From: an uncultured SAR86 cluster bacterium
GTDB lineage: Bacteria > Pseudomonadota > Gammaproteobacteria > Magnimaribacterales > D2472
Reading direction: 5' to 3'
DNA length: 64,000 nt
Assembly (NCBI GenBank): GCA_902602185.1
Contig: CACKPV010000002.1
Coordinates: 274,506 to 338,505 of the forward strand
Each line of letters opens with the position of its first letter. Positions within the stretch are counted from its first letter, which is position 1. The position numbers and the translations under genes were made by a program. Below the pieces are notes generated by a model that was given only the letters and a program-made list of their open reading frames with translations, was not told the DNA's origin and ran no database searches. This document shows positions 9,144 to 20,250 of this stretch, in pieces.

Positions 9144-10661
9144 TTACTCCACTATTTGAAGATTATATTGCTTTACATATTCTTCAAGATCAATAGTTTT
9201 TTGCGATTCTAACTTCTGTAACTGCTCTTTGGACTTATCCCTCTCATTATTAAGCAGCGTAATCTGCTCTATTTCTTCATTTCTCAATAAATTTGTACTT
9301 TCAATACTTTCTGATAATACATAATCAACGAAAGTTTTATTTGTTTGCATGATCGTATTTAGGAAGCTTTTACTTGGAGAGCCTGTTTGAACCTTTGAGA
9401 GGAGAATACTTTTTGAATTATCACCCATCAAGTCAGCTATAGAACATAACTCTTCCACGATTAAATTTTCAGCTTCAGATATCTTGATTTTTGAGTCACG
9501 AAATATAATTTCTTGATCTCCATCCGCACCATTATGTATTACCTTATTATAGTTTTCTGTAAGTATTTTCTGCTCTTTATCATCTATTTTTTTACTGGGA
9601 TAAAGTAGACAATGTAATAGGAAAATATCTAGACATGTTATGTCCTCTTCCGAAATACCCAGTGGATGAGAAGGTGATAAATCGATACCTCTAATTTCAA
9701 CATATTCAATTCCATTTTTCCGTAAGAGCTCAATAGGTCTCAGTCCTGATGCCCCTTTTCTTTTTGGGCGAATTGAGTCATATAGCTCATTTTCGATTTG
9801 AAGAATACCATCTGAAATTTGTTGCCTTTCATTGTTTTTATCATAAAGACCCAACTCTTGGAATGGCTTAAACCCTTTAGATATTCCTATCCCGAGGGCA
9901 TCAATAAATTCTGTAAGTGAGTTATATTTAATATTAAGATTTGATTGGACAGCACTTTGGTAGCCTATGTTGCTCATTCTTAAAGAAGTAGCATTTTCTT
10001 CATACAAACTATTCATGTAAATCTGAGAAAGTCCATGATCTCTTTTTTCTACAAAAGTTTTATCAATCATTGGGGACGAACCCATAATCCTTAAGATAAA
10101 CCAAAAATTTCTTTTGAAATTTCTGATCAGATCAAGATATAAATCTGATTTTTCATCTTGTGTAAAATCAGGCATAAGAAATGCCAAAGTGCTATCTGCA
10201 AGTGAAAAATTGTAATGGATGCCTGCAACACATTGCATAGTAGCACCATATCTGACTTTCAACCCTTTGCGATAAATATGTTTCAGTCTCCCGATATTAC
10301 TTCTACCATATTGTGCAATGGGTATTTCTTCTTCAGTTAATCTACAAGGCATTGAATTTCCCCACAAAACTTCATTTTCATCAAATGTTTTGACGGAGAA
10401 GACATGTAGATCTTTTAAGAAACTCATCAAAGCTTTTACATCATCAAATTTAGGTGTAACTAGCTCAATTAAGCTCTCGGAGAAATCAGTTGTTATAAAG
10501 CAATTTGTTAATGGTGAACCAAGGCCATCAGGATGAGGCAACTTTGATAATTCACCTGATTTATTAACTCTTAAAGCCTCTTTTTCAATACCCCTAAAGA
10601 TTTTTAGATGGTCAAAGAAACCTTTTTCATTGATTACCTGTAATTGCTTAGAAAAATCCAC
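9144..10661 (-). CDS. gshA: Glutamate-cysteine ligase (type GshA)
   Basis: FRGIEKEALRVN, ITTDFSESLIELVTP, GIHYNFS, YVEIRGIDLSPSHPLGI. Confidence 0.93.
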   Translation of the reverse strand: MDFSKQLQVINEKGFFDHLKIFRGIEKEALRVNKSGELSKLPHPDGLGSPLTNCFITTDFSESLIELVTPKFDDVKALMSFLKDLHVFSVKTFDENEVLWGNSMPCRLTEEEIPIAQYGRSNIGRLKHIYRKGLKVRYGATMQCVAGIHYNFSLADSTLAFLMPDFTQDEKSDLYLDLIRNFKRNFWFILRIMGSSPMIDKTFVEKRDHGLSQIYMNSLYEENATSLRMSNIGYQSAVQSNLNIKYNSLTEFIDALGIGISKGFKPFQELGLYDKNNERQQISDGILQIENELYDSIRPKRKGASGLRPIELLRKNGIEYVEIRGIDLSPSHPLGISEEDITCLDIFLLHCLLYPSKKIDDKEQKILTENYNKVIHNGADGDQEIIFRDSKIKISEAENLIVEELCSIADLMGDNSKSILLSKVQTGSPSKSFLNTIMQTNKTFVDYVLSESIESTNLLRNEEIEQITLLNNERDKSKEQLQKLESQKTIDLEEYVKQYNLQIVE

Positions 10662-10668
10662 AGCAAGA

Positions 10669-12192
10669 TTAAATGGTAGGACCAGCTTTTAAAATTGACT
10701 TACTTACAGAAAACTTTTTGAAGTTTTCATTAAATTTTTTTATAAGATCTAGTTTTGCTCTTTCATAATCTTCAGCATTCCCCCATGTTTTTTTGGGTTC
10801 AAGTAAGTTTGGATCAACACCTTCGATAAATTTGGGCACCCTTAGATTTAATTGATTTAAGAGCACTGTTTCTGCATTATCTAAGTCTCCATCTTGGACA
10901 GCATTTACAATTCTTCGTGTTACTGGAATGCTAAATCTATTACCTACACCGTATGGTCCCCCTGTCCAACCTGTGTTAACTAAGAATACTTTAGAGTCGA
11001 ATGCCTCAATACGTTCCATCAATAGATCTGCATAAATATTTGCAGGTCTTGGAAAGAAGGGAGCTCCAAAACAAGTTGAGAAAGTTGATTCAATATCTGA
11101 TGAAGACCCTACTTCAGTAGAGCCTACTTTTGCTGTATAGCCACTAAGAAAGTGGTAAGCAGCAGCTTCTTTCGATAATAAAGCTACCGGAGGCAGTACG
11201 CCAGTCAGATCGCAAGTAAGAAAAATTATGGTGTCTGGCTCTCCTGCATTATTGGAGGGAATTGCATTTTCAATATGACTTCTTGGGTAACAGCATCGAG
11301 AGTTCTGCGTGAGAGAAGTATCACTGTAATCAGGAGCACCATCTTGTAACACAACATTTTCAAGGATGCTTCCTTTTTTGATGGCATTCCAAATAACGGG
11401 CTCGTTTTCTTCTGATAAATCAATGCATTTGGCATAGCACCCCCCTTCAAAATTAAAAACAGAACCCGGTGCCCATCCATGCTCATCATCCCCTATGAGT
11501 GTACATTTTGGGTCAGCAGAGAGAGTAGTTTTGCCCGTTCCTGAAAGACCAAAGAACAAAGCAACTTTGCCATTGGCATTAATATTTGCAGAACAATGCA
11601 TTGGCAAAACACCTTTCTTTGGAAGTAAGAAATTTTGTGCAGAAAACATAGATTTCTTGATTTCCCCTGCATACTTCATACCCGCAATTAAAATCTTTTT
11701 CTGCTCAAAATTTATAATGACACAACTCTCAGAATTTGTTCCATCTAATTCGGGGTCGCATTCGAAATCGGATGCACACAACATTTCCCACGTAGTTTTT
11801 TGGGCAGGATTAAATATTCCTGGATCAATAAAAATTAATTTAGAAAATAAACTCTGCCATGCTGTCTGGGTTGTGATCTTTATAGGCACATAAAATTCTT
11901 CATGTGCTCCGACATGAACATCACTATGAAACACATCTTTTTTAGATAGGTAGTCAGAAACTTTAACCCAAAGAGCATCAAATTTTACAGGATCGAATGG
12001 TAAATTAATGTCTCCCCAATCTATATCTGCAGCTGTTGATGATTCTTTAACGATGAATCTATCGTTTGGACTTCTTCCGGTTCGTAATCCTGTAGTTACT
12101 GTTAAAGCCCCGTTTTCAGCCAAGACACCCTCATTTTGTTCAAGTGCTTTTATGATTAACTCATCATTTGAGAGCTTTAACTTTTCAACCAT
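10669..12192 (-). CDS. pckA: Phosphoenolpyruvate carboxykinase (ATP)
   Basis: [46 protein letters not shown]. Confidence 0.96.
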   Translation of the reverse strand: MVEKLKLSNDELIIKALEQNEGVLAENGALTVTTGLRTGRSPNDRFIVKESSTAADIDWGDINLPFDPVKFDALWVKVSDYLSKKDVFHSDVHVGAHEEFYVPIKITTQTAWQSLFSKLIFIDPGIFNPAQKTTWEMLCASDFECDPELDGTNSESCVIINFEQKKILIAGMKYAGEIKKSMFSAQNFLLPKKGVLPMHCSANINANGKVALFFGLSGTGKTTLSADPKCTLIGDDEHGWAPGSVFNFEGGCYAKCIDLSEENEPVIWNAIKKGSILENVVLQDGAPDYSDTSLTQNSRCCYPRSHIENAIPSNNAGEPDTIIFLTCDLTGVLPPVALLSKEAAAYHFLSGYTAKVGSTEVGSSSDIESTFSTCFGAPFFPRPANIYADLLMERIEAFDSKVFLVNTGWTGGPYGVGNRFSIPVTRRIVNAVQDGDLDNAETVLLNQLNLRVPKFIEGVDPNLLEPKKTWGNAEDYERAKLDLIKKFNENFKKFSVSKSILKAGPTI

Positions 12193-12212
12193 TTTTTTAA
12201 TTAAGAATTTAG

Positions 12213-12725
12213 TTAATTATAACTTTTTATCAATGCTGTGACATTAATCCCAAGAAAACCAGAAAAGAAGATCAACGCCCATTCTGCAAAGTTGAAAAGA
12301 AATCTCCAATCTTCTGCAGCACAACTGGGCCCACCCATCACTGCCAACTTTATGCCTTCAAAAAAACCAAAATATTCGACCAATGCATTAAGGGGCATTC
12401 CACACCCCGACAAGGCTAAGAGCTCTTCTTGTGAAAGTTGTTGAAGATATATTTGCCTTACGGCAAAAAAAACTCCCAACAGACTTGTTACCACGATTAA
12501 AGTGACCAATGTTTTTTTTATTTTCGGGAATATAAATACAAAAAATGAAAGCAAACCAATACCAACAAATACATACCTTTGTAAAATGCATAATGGGCAT
12601 GCTACCAGTAATAAATAATAGTCCATGAACATTGCTACCAAAACGATCCCAAATGCACCTAGGCTATTTATTAAAAAAAGATTTCTCCAGTACAAATTAA
12701 AAGTAGATAAGATCATTTTTTTCAT
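12213..12725 (-). CDS. dsbB: Disulfide bond formation protein DsbB
   Basis: Four TM segments, CPLCILQR (CxxC) and a second Cys pair in the periplasmic loop. Confidence 0.9.
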   Translation of the reverse strand: MKKMILSTFNLYWRNLFLINSLGAFGIVLVAMFMDYYLLLVACPLCILQRYVFVGIGLLSFFVFIFPKIKKTLVTLIVVTSLLGVFFAVRQIYLQQLSQEELLALSGCGMPLNALVEYFGFFEGIKLAVMGGPSCAAEDWRFLFNFAEWALIFFSGFLGINVTALIKSYN

Positions 12726-12786
12726 GCGGCTATTATCATAAAGCTTTTATAGAGATAAAAAAATGGTAGTGTCATAATGTACTTTC

Positions 12787-15462
12787 ATGAAAGACTTAAT
12801 CTACATCATTGATGGCACCTCATATTTATACAGGGCCTTTCATGCAATGCCACCTCTAACTTCCTCTAAAGGCCTTCCCACAGGGGCAATCAAAGGAGTT
12901 TCTAATATGTTGATAAGCACAAAGAAACAAAATCCTGATGTTCCCATTGTGGTAACTTTTGATGCCAAAGGAAAAAATTTTAGGCACCAAATTTTTGAAG
13001 CTTATAAAGCTGCAAGGCCACCTATGCCAGAAGAGTTGAGGCCACAAATCCAACCGGTCAAAGATATTTGTAAAGCAATGGGATTCACTGTACTTAGCAT
13101 TGCAGAGGTTGAAGCAGATGATGTAATTGCAACTCTCACAAAGCAATCATTGCATCAAGGTTTGGATGTAATTATATCAACACTTGATAAGGACCTAATG
13201 CAACTAGTACAAGACCCAAAAGTACGTCTTTATAATTCTCGCGATAATAAATTCTATAATGAACAAAAAGTATTTGAAAAATTTGGGGTCCATCCTAATC
13301 AGATTACAGAGTTATTAGCTCTTGTAGGAGATACTTCAGATGGAATCCCTGGTATTCCCAAAGTTGGACCAAAGACTGCTGCTAAATGGTTAACAAAATA
13401 TCAATCTTTAGAAGAAGTTATTATGAATGCCGAATCAATCAAAGGAGTTGTTGGTCAAAATCTTCGTGACAATATTGATATATTAGATAGGAACTTGCAA
13501 CTGGTGTCTCTAAAGGATGATGTAGATTTGGACATTACTTTTAGTGATATAAATAGTAACAATGAAAATGAAGATGTTTTAAAAGAAATTTTTACTGACT
13601 TGGAGTTTTCGAGTCCAGTTGTAAAGAAGCAAGAACCAACAAACATTTTACCCAAAAATGAATACGAAACTGTTTTAGATCAGCAAAAACTAAAAGAGTT
13701 AATAAGGTATATAAATTCTTGTAAGTATTTTGCTTTAGATACCGAGACAACATCATTGGATGTTATGTCTGCAGAATTAGTTGGTATAGCTATTTCAACA
13801 CAATCCGGATCTGGATTCTATATTCCCATAGGTCATAACTATGAAGATGCTCCTCAACAATTATCTAAAGCTTCAATCATGGAGTTATTAGCACCCTGCT
13901 TAGAAATGAACCAAGACAAGATCATTGGTCAAAACCTTAAATATGATCTTCCCATCTTGAATTCTTTTGGAATCAAGATTAGTAATTTTAAGGCAGACAC
14001 TATGTTGATGTCCTATGTTTTAAATAGCACAGCATCCAGGCATAATTTGGATGCACTTGCAAAATTTTATTTAAATAGGGAGACCATAACTTATGAAACA
14101 GTTGTTGGTTCAGCTTCAAGACAAATCCCTTTTTCAAAAGTTTTTTTAGAGCAAGCTACTGCATATGCTGCAGAGGACGCAGATATAACAATATCTTTGT
14201 ATGAAACTCTACTTGATAAACTTACCACGCAACCAGAACTCTTAAAATTATTGGATAATCTTGAATACCCTCTGCTCAAAGTTTTATCAATTATTGAAAG
14301 AAATGGAGCAAAGATAGATGTTGAAATGCTGGAGGAGTATTCTGCAGAATTGTCAAAAAAGATTAACTCTTTATCTAAAGAAGCTTATGCCTTAGCTGGG
14401 CAAGAATTTAATCTTGATTCTCCTAAGCAATTGGTTGAAATTTTATTTAATAAACAAAAACTTCCAGTTCTTCAAAAGACACCTAAAGGGCAACCTTCAA
14501 CAAATGAAGCTATTCTGCAAAGATTAGCTGAGGAATACCCCCTTCCAAAGATTATTATCCAGTACCGGACACTTGCCAAGTTAAAGTCAACTTATACGGA
14601 TAGCTTAACGAAACTTGAAAATGAAGCAACAAAAAGAATTCATACATCATATCATCAAGCTGTAACTTCAACTGGAAGATTATCCTCTGCTAATCCAAAT
14701 TTACAAAATATACCCATTAAAACCCCCGAAGGAAGAAAAATAAGAGAAGCATTTATACCCGAAGAAGGCAACTCAATATTGTCAGTTGATTATTCGCAGA
14801 TTGAGTTAAGGATAATGGCACACCTCTCAAAAGATTCTAGCTTATGCGATGCATTTTTAGCAAATCTGGATGTTCATTCAGCAACGGCAGCTGATGTTTT
14901 TGATGTTGATCTAAAAGATGTTACTAATGATCAAAGACGAGCAGCTAAAGCAATTAATTTTGGCTTGATGTATGGAATGTCTGCTTTTGGATTGACAAAA
15001 CAGATCAATGTAAGCAGAGTTGAGGCACAAGCTTACCTTGATGAATATTTTAAAAAATATAAAGGTGTTGAGACATATATGCAAAATATCCGTGACCAAG
15101 CAAAAAAAGATTTATTTGTAGAAACTATTATGGGAAGAAAATTGCATGTCGCAGATATTAACTCCTCTAACTTTAGAGTAAGGAGTGCAGCTGAGAGAGC
15201 TGCAATTAATGCACCTTTGCAAGGATCAGCAGCTGACATAATTAAAGTAGCAATGATAAATATTCAAAACTGGATTTTTGCAAAAAAACCCCCAATTAAA
15301 ATGATAATGCAGGTACATGATGAATTAATCTTTGAAGTGCAGGCTGAGAATGCTGACATTTTGACCGAAGAAGTAAAAGACATTATGGAAAATGCAGTTA
15401 AACTTGATGTACCTTTATTAACAGAAGCTGGCATAGGTAAAAACTGGAATGAATCACATTAG
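12787..15462 (+). CDS. polA: DNA polymerase I with 5' nuclease, 3'-5' exonuclease and polymerase domains
   Basis: 5' nuclease N-terminus, exo I motif FALDTETTSLD, polymerase motifs SVDYSQIELRIMAH, RRAAKAINFGLMYGMSAFGL, MQVHDELIFE. Confidence 0.97.
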   Translation: MKDLIYIIDGTSYLYRAFHAMPPLTSSKGLPTGAIKGVSNMLISTKKQNPDVPIVVTFDAKGKNFRHQIFEAYKAARPPMPEELRPQIQPVKDICKAMGFTVLSIAEVEADDVIATLTKQSLHQGLDVIISTLDKDLMQLVQDPKVRLYNSRDNKFYNEQKVFEKFGVHPNQITELLALVGDTSDGIPGIPKVGPKTAAKWLTKYQSLEEVIMNAESIKGVVGQNLRDNIDILDRNLQLVSLKDDVDLDITFSDINSNNENEDVLKEIFTDLEFSSPVVKKQEPTNILPKNEYETVLDQQKLKELIRYINSCKYFALDTETTSLDVMSAELVGIAISTQSGSGFYIPIGHNYEDAPQQLSKASIMELLAPCLEMNQDKIIGQNLKYDLPILNSFGIKISNFKADTMLMSYVLNSTASRHNLDALAKFYLNRETITYETVVGSASRQIPFSKVFLEQATAYAAEDADITISLYETLLDKLTTQPELLKLLDNLEYPLLKVLSIIERNGAKIDVEMLEEYSAELSKKINSLSKEAYALAGQEFNLDSPKQLVEILFNKQKLPVLQKTPKGQPSTNEAILQRLAEEYPLPKIIIQYRTLAKLKSTYTDSLTKLENEATKRIHTSYHQAVTSTGRLSSANPNLQNIPIKTPEGRKIREAFIPEEGNSILSVDYSQIELRIMAHLSKDSSLCDAFLANLDVHSATAADVFDVDLKDVTNDQRRAAKAINFGLMYGMSAFGLTKQINVSRVEAQAYLDEYFKKYKGVETYMQNIRDQAKKDLFVETIMGRKLHVADINSSNFRVRSAAERAAINAPLQGSAADIIKVAMINIQNWIFAKKPPIKMIMQVHDELIFEVQAENADILTEEVKDIMENAVKLDVPLLTEAGIGKNWNESH

Positions 15463-16513
15463 AAGCACAATTTTTTTCTCAATAGCTATTTTGTTTAGCT
15501 CTTCGATGATTGTAAATGCAGATAATTTAGGAGTATCAACCTTTAAAGAATATGCCGGTATTACCAGTTTTTTGGAATCACAAAAAAAAGAAAATCCATT
15601 AGCTGCAACACTATTAACCAACACAAAGCTTTTTTCAATAGATTATAGCCCCTCTCAATACACCAGAACCCGCATACAGGAACCACGTTACCTAAATTCT
15701 TTAGTGAAGAGGGGTATAGAAGGATATGTTGTAGTTGAGTTTGATGTTAACGAAGATGGATCAACAAGCAAACACAGTATTTTAGTTTCTGAACCAGGCA
15801 ATTATTTTGATGCAGAAGCATTGGAGGCATCCAAAAATTTAAGATATAGCTTCGATAATGTCTCACAATTGGGAAAACATAAACATCGTTTTACTTTCAA
15901 CTTATCAGAGTCCTCAAGAAAAATACCCAGCGGATATTGGAGATGTTATGACGATATTAGAGAGTCAAGATTTAATAAAGCTATTGAATGTGCATCCAAT
16001 AGAGGAAATTTTAAAAATGACGTTATAGGAAGTGCCTATGATGTATTAATTGCCGAGGCAAATTTTTACTTGGGCAATACAGCAATAAGCATAAGTTCAT
16101 TAAAAGAAATTGCCACCAATCCAGAAGAGGAAAGTTTTTATCTTCGTGTCTTAGCAACGACTAACTTGGTCCGATTTTTATTTGCTGAGGAACGTTTTTC
16201 TGAAATACTAGAGCTGGAAGATTTAATTAATAGGCTGAGGAGTGTCGGATACAAAGAAGTCTTATCCAGCACATATTATTACTTAGGCATTACAAAATTT
16301 TATAAACAAGAAACAGTTGATGCACTTTTTTACCTCAAACTTAGTTTGCAAGATACTAACTGTAATCAGACTTTCAGAACAGAAAAAGGAGAGTCCTTTA
16401 TAGAGTGGAGAACAAGCTCACTTTACCGATTCTCTTCCGGAAGAATTTGTTATCCGGGTATGTATGAGAGAACGCTTAAGACCATTGAAGCAATCGATAG
16501 ATCATTAAGTTAA
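15449..16513 (+). CDS. Secreted protein with TonB C-terminal-like domain
   Basis: Signal peptide; RYLNSLVKRGIEGYVVVEFDVNEDGSTSKHSIL...FDAEALEASKNLRY resembles the TonB_C fold, followed by a helical repeat-like region. Confidence 0.65.
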   Translation: MNHIRSTIFFSIAILFSSSMIVNADNLGVSTFKEYAGITSFLESQKKENPLAATLLTNTKLFSIDYSPSQYTRTRIQEPRYLNSLVKRGIEGYVVVEFDVNEDGSTSKHSILVSEPGNYFDAEALEASKNLRYSFDNVSQLGKHKHRFTFNLSESSRKIPSGYWRCYDDIRESRFNKAIECASNRGNFKNDVIGSAYDVLIAEANFYLGNTAISISSLKEIATNPEEESFYLRVLATTNLVRFLFAEERFSEILELEDLINRLRSVGYKEVLSSTYYYLGITKFYKQETVDALFYLKLSLQDTNCNQTFRTEKGESFIEWRTSSLYRFSSGRICYPGMYERTLKTIEAIDRSLS

Positions 16514-17035
16514 TCTCTCAATGGGATTATTTATCAATCTCTCTTCGGGACTTAGAATGGTTACACCATATTCAGATCTAATATCGCAAATTCTTTGATT
16601 TAAGTGCTTTTTTGGGAACTTGTATTCCCATTTTTTAGTCATTTTGAAAGTTCGTTTGAAAATTTTCATCTTAATAAAAAGAACCTTAAAATATAGTTTG
16701 ATAATTAATTTTGCTAATCCAAATCTGCCCCCAAACTCTTGACTAAATTTATCTGTCAGGTCTTTAAGTTGATCATTTTTGAAGGTTTCTTTTACTAGAT
16801 CCCAATGTCGCAAAAAGTCTGTGCCCCAAATTGCCCATGTATCAAGCATAGCCTCTTGCTCTAAGCTAGTGTCTAAACCAAAGATAACATGGGTTGCATC
16901 ATGAGCTGCAAAAAACTCCATCTCGTGAGTGTCATCAATATATTTTTCTCCAACATGTTGTTTGTACTCTTCCAGACCCTCAGCTAAAGTTTTTGTACAG
17001 TCTTGATATTGAAATGAGAGATTACTCATCGGCAT
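16505..17035 (-). CDS. Coq4-like protein
   Basis: HDATHVIFGLDTSLEQE matches the Coq4 metal-site pattern HDxxH-x11-E. Confidence 0.5.
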   Translation of the reverse strand: MPMSNLSFQYQDCTKTLAEGLEEYKQHVGEKYIDDTHEMEFFAAHDATHVIFGLDTSLEQEAMLDTWAIWGTDFLRHWDLVKETFKNDQLKDLTDKFSQEFGGRFGLAKLIIKLYFKVLFIKMKIFKRTFKMTKKWEYKFPKKHLNQRICDIRSEYGVTILSPEERLINNPIERLT

Positions 17036-17606
17036 ATTTTAATATTATTTCTCTGAGTTTTTCAATGCCAAGATTTTTAGTACTGGATATAGTGACTATA
17101 GGACAATCATTTATAGCCATTTCTACAAAGTCTTGAGCTTGCTTTTGCTTATGTTTAGTAAGCTTGTCTATCTTAGTAAGCACGACAATAAATGGTATTT
17201 GATAACATTCACACAAGTCTATAAGTTGCATATCTAGAGTTTTTAATGGATGCCTTATATCCATAAAAATTATGACTGCGCAAAGCGATCTTCTACATTC
17301 AAAATATTCTTGTAAAAATTTATTCCAGTCTTTTTGTTTTTGTTTACCAGACTTAGAAAATCCATAGCCTGGCAGATCAAGCAATTTAATTTCTTCATTT
17401 ACTTGAAATAAATTTATTTCTTGTGTGCGTCCAGGCATCTTACTGGTTCTGGCTAATTTTGAGTTAGATGTGAGGCTATTTAAAGCACTGGATTTACCAG
17501 CATTTGAACGCCCTGCCAGTAGGAATTCATATCCTTCATCATGTGGCAAGGAGCTATATTTGATAACACCCTTTAAGAATGTAGTTTCTGAAAAAAAATT
17601 TTTCAT
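17022..17606 (-). CDS. engB: Ribosome biogenesis GTPase EngB/YsxC
   Basis: LAGRSNAGKSSALNSL, PGRTQEINLF, LLDLPGYGFS, VLTKIDKL. Confidence 0.93.
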   Translation of the reverse strand: MKNFFSETTFLKGVIKYSSLPHDEGYEFLLAGRSNAGKSSALNSLTSNSKLARTSKMPGRTQEINLFQVNEEIKLLDLPGYGFSKSGKQKQKDWNKFLQEYFECRRSLCAVIIFMDIRHPLKTLDMQLIDLCECYQIPFIVVLTKIDKLTKHKQKQAQDFVEMAINDCPIVTISSTKNLGIEKLREIILKYADE

Positions 17607-17669
17607 TTTAGTGTTTTAGCAGACAGCAAAAGTTTATAATACAGGTTCAAATTAAGTTCGTATATTTTA

Positions 17670-18326
17670 GTGAAATTAAAAAAGTTTAGCATTATATTCT
17701 TGGTAATCATGGTTGCTTTTCAATCCATGACCAAAGAAGTTGTTATGCCTGAAGAGTTTATAGCTGGTAACCCCAAAAAAGGAGCAGAACTTGTCGCAGA
17801 TTGTGCTGCTTGCCATGGTCAAAACGGCATTGGTTTAAGTTCAGATTGGCCTAACTTAGCTGGACAAAACCAAAAGTATCTTTATGAACAATTGAAGTAT
17901 TTTCAATCTGGTCAAAGAGAGAATGTTTTAATGACAACTGTTATTGATTATTTAAAAATTCTCTCTGATGAGGATATTCGAGATATAGCAGCGTTCTATG
18001 CAGATAAAAGTTCAAATATTGGTGCCGCAAAAAATGATGAAGAACTTTTGGTATTAGGCTCACAATTATATAAAGCTGGAGATTTTAAAAGAGGTATTCC
18101 ATCTTGTTCTGCATGCCACTCTATTTATGGTCAGGGTAATGATCAAGCTGGTTTTCCTGCAGTCAATGGTCAGCAAAAAGGTTATCTAGTCTCAACTTTA
18201 AAAGCTTACAGAAGTGGCCAGAGGAATGCTGGTGAATATAGCAAAGTGATGCAAGCTGTATCTATGAATCTTACTGATCGAGATATTGATGCTCTTGCAA
18301 ATTATATGCATGGATTATATGAATAG
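17670..18326 (+). CDS. Cytochrome c4-type diheme cytochrome
   Basis: Two CxxCH motifs (CAACH, CSACH), signal peptide, duplicated cytochrome domains. Confidence 0.9.
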   Translation: MKLKKFSIIFLVIMVAFQSMTKEVVMPEEFIAGNPKKGAELVADCAACHGQNGIGLSSDWPNLAGQNQKYLYEQLKYFQSGQRENVLMTTVIDYLKILSDEDIRDIAAFYADKSSNIGAAKNDEELLVLGSQLYKAGDFKRGIPSCSACHSIYGQGNDQAGFPAVNGQQKGYLVSTLKAYRSGQRNAGEYSKVMQAVSMNLTDRDIDALANYMHGLYE

Positions 18327-18335
18327 GAGCAACAA

Positions 18336-18944
18336 ATGAGATTATATTTTTCCTTCATTCTCTTTACTTTTTCCATTATAAGTTTTAGTGAACCTCGTCT
18401 TGGTAAAGATTTCTTTTTACTCAATGATCCACTACCTGTAAAACAAGATGGGATTATCGAAGTAACAGAAGTTTTTTGGTATGGTTGCGGACACTGTTAT
18501 GCAATGGAATCAAAATTTAAAAGTTGGAACAAAACTCAACCAGACTATGTAAATTTTCAAAAAATGCCAGTGACATGGGGTCCTGTACATAAAGTGCATG
18601 CAAATATTTTCTATACTATTGAGGCTATGCAACAGAAAAATGATTTACATGCTGCTGTCTTCTCAGCTATTCATAACGAAAGAAATTTTCTATCTAGTGA
18701 TGTTGTAGCAGAGCGATATTTTGCAAAAATGGGAGTCGATATTGATACTTTTCAGAAATATTTCAACTCATTTGGTGTAAAGCAAAGAGTAAGTCGTGCT
18801 GATAAGTTATCAAAACAGTTTGAAGTGACGTCGGTCCCAATGATCATTGTGGACGGCAAGTATAAAATTTTGGCAAAACCCAGTCACGAAGAAACTTTTG
18901 AAGTTTTGGATTATGTGATCAATTTACAAAAGGATAGTTCATAA
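18336..18944 (+). CDS. dsbA: Thiol:disulfide interchange protein DsbA
   Basis: EVFWYGCGHCYAMESKF (CGHC), TSVPMIIVDGKY cis-Pro loop, signal peptide. Confidence 0.9.
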   Translation: MRLYFSFILFTFSIISFSEPRLGKDFFLLNDPLPVKQDGIIEVTEVFWYGCGHCYAMESKFKSWNKTQPDYVNFQKMPVTWGPVHKVHANIFYTIEAMQQKNDLHAAVFSAIHNERNFLSSDVVAERYFAKMGVDIDTFQKYFNSFGVKQRVSRADKLSKQFEVTSVPMIIVDGKYKILAKPSHEETFEVLDYVINLQKDSS

Positions 18945-18945
18945 A

Positions 18946-19563
18946 ATGCAACTTACTTTTCAGAATTCAAACAAAATACTACTACTTATTTTCATGCTAT
19001 CAACTCCATTAATTTGGTCAGGAGATAAATATAATGCCAGAGTAGAGGCAAATATTTCTATGCCCCAACAAATTTGTCTTGAGGGTGAAAATTGTGGACA
19101 AAGCGCTCCTGAAATGGCAACTCCTATGACTACAACGACTCAACAGATAGTTGCATCAGATAAAATTAAATTATCGGAAGGTTCTGAACATGAGATAAAG
19201 ATGTTAAATATGGGTACGGACGGTGCTATGGTTTTTGAACCGGCTGTTATTAAGGTTTCAGTTGGAGATACAATCCATTTTAAAGCAACTGATGCTGCTC
19301 ACAATTCGGTTTCGGTGGAGGGAATGATTCCAGCAGGTGCAGCATCATGGGCAAGTCAATTAAGTCAGGATTTTAGCATCACCCTTGATACTGAGGGGAT
19401 TTATGTCTATCAGTGTGATCCACATCTCGTCATGGCAATGATTGGTGTAATACAAGTAGGTGATGCAGTTAACCAAGCTGAAATATTATCAGCATCTCAA
19501 AATTACAAATCTAAACTTATGATGAACTCTGAGCGGTTGGATAAATACTTAAGTAAACTGTAA
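18946..19563 (+). CDS. Pseudoazurin/plastocyanin-like cupredoxin
   Basis: VFEPAVIKVSVGDTIHF...AAHNS...YQCDPHLVMAMIG: His/Cys/His/Met type-1 copper ligands. Confidence 0.85.
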   Translation: MQLTFQNSNKILLLIFMLSTPLIWSGDKYNARVEANISMPQQICLEGENCGQSAPEMATPMTTTTQQIVASDKIKLSEGSEHEIKMLNMGTDGAMVFEPAVIKVSVGDTIHFKATDAAHNSVSVEGMIPAGAASWASQLSQDFSITLDTEGIYVYQCDPHLVMAMIGVIQVGDAVNQAEILSASQNYKSKLMMNSERLDKYLSKL

Positions 19564-20250
19564 CTTAGAGATTTCTTTTACTAAACTTGGCCATTCTGAA
19601 AATGCTGTTGGTAACGGCATACAATCTACTTCCCAATCAAGGTTATCTGGATTAAACCATAAATGTTTGATACCAAAATTATGAGCAGCTAACATATCAT
19701 TTACTTGATGATCACCGATGTGCAGCATTTCGTTTTTTGTAAACCCAGTTAGCTGCAGTGCTTTTTCAAAATGACCGGAGTTTGGTTTGTTTGATTTCAC
19801 ATCAACTGAAGAAACATTAAACTCAAAGATATTATCTAAACCGATTGTCTTAATACAAGCATTGCCATTGGTCAAAGATGCTAATTTAAACTCAGAAGCT
19901 AATTCAGAGAGAGCCTCTATGACACCTTTAAAAAAATTAACTTTATTTCTTTCAATATAGAAAATCTCGAAAGCATTTTCAGCTAGTTTTTTTGCTTCTT
20001 CAGTAGCTCCCATTTTTTCTTCTATCTTCATTAACAACAGTTTTTTTCTTAATTTCCCAACATCATACCCATACGATGCATCGGTTTTAATTAAATTTTT
20101 TCGAATCTCTTTAAATTCTTCCCAAGACCCCCACTCTAATTTACCCAATTTAGTTTCTATAAATTCCCTTGTTTTTTTCTCAGCATTGATTAAAGTGGGC
20201 CTTACATCCCAAAGAGTATCATCTAAGTCAAAGGTTATTAATTTAAGCAT
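19549..20250 (-). CDS. HAD superfamily hydrolase
   Basis: FDLDDTLWDV, SLTNGN, HIGDHQVNDMLAA; ATG at 20250 (MLKLITFDLDDTLW) preferred to 20280. Confidence 0.85.
   Translation of the reverse strand: MLKLITFDLDDTLWDVRPTLINAEKKTREFIETKLGKLEWGSWEEFKEIRKNLIKTDASYGYDVGKLRKKLLLMKIEEKMGATEEAKKLAENAFEIFYIERNKVNFFKGVIEALSELASEFKLASLTNGNACIKTIGLDNIFEFNVSSVDVKSNKPNSGHFEKALQLTGFTKNEMLHIGDHQVNDMLAAHNFGIKHLWFNPDNLDWEVDCMPLPTAFSEWPSLVKEISKLQFT

Noticed and set aside
11495-11893. 132 aa antisense ORF over pckA
   Set aside because: Shadow ORF opposite conserved pckA.
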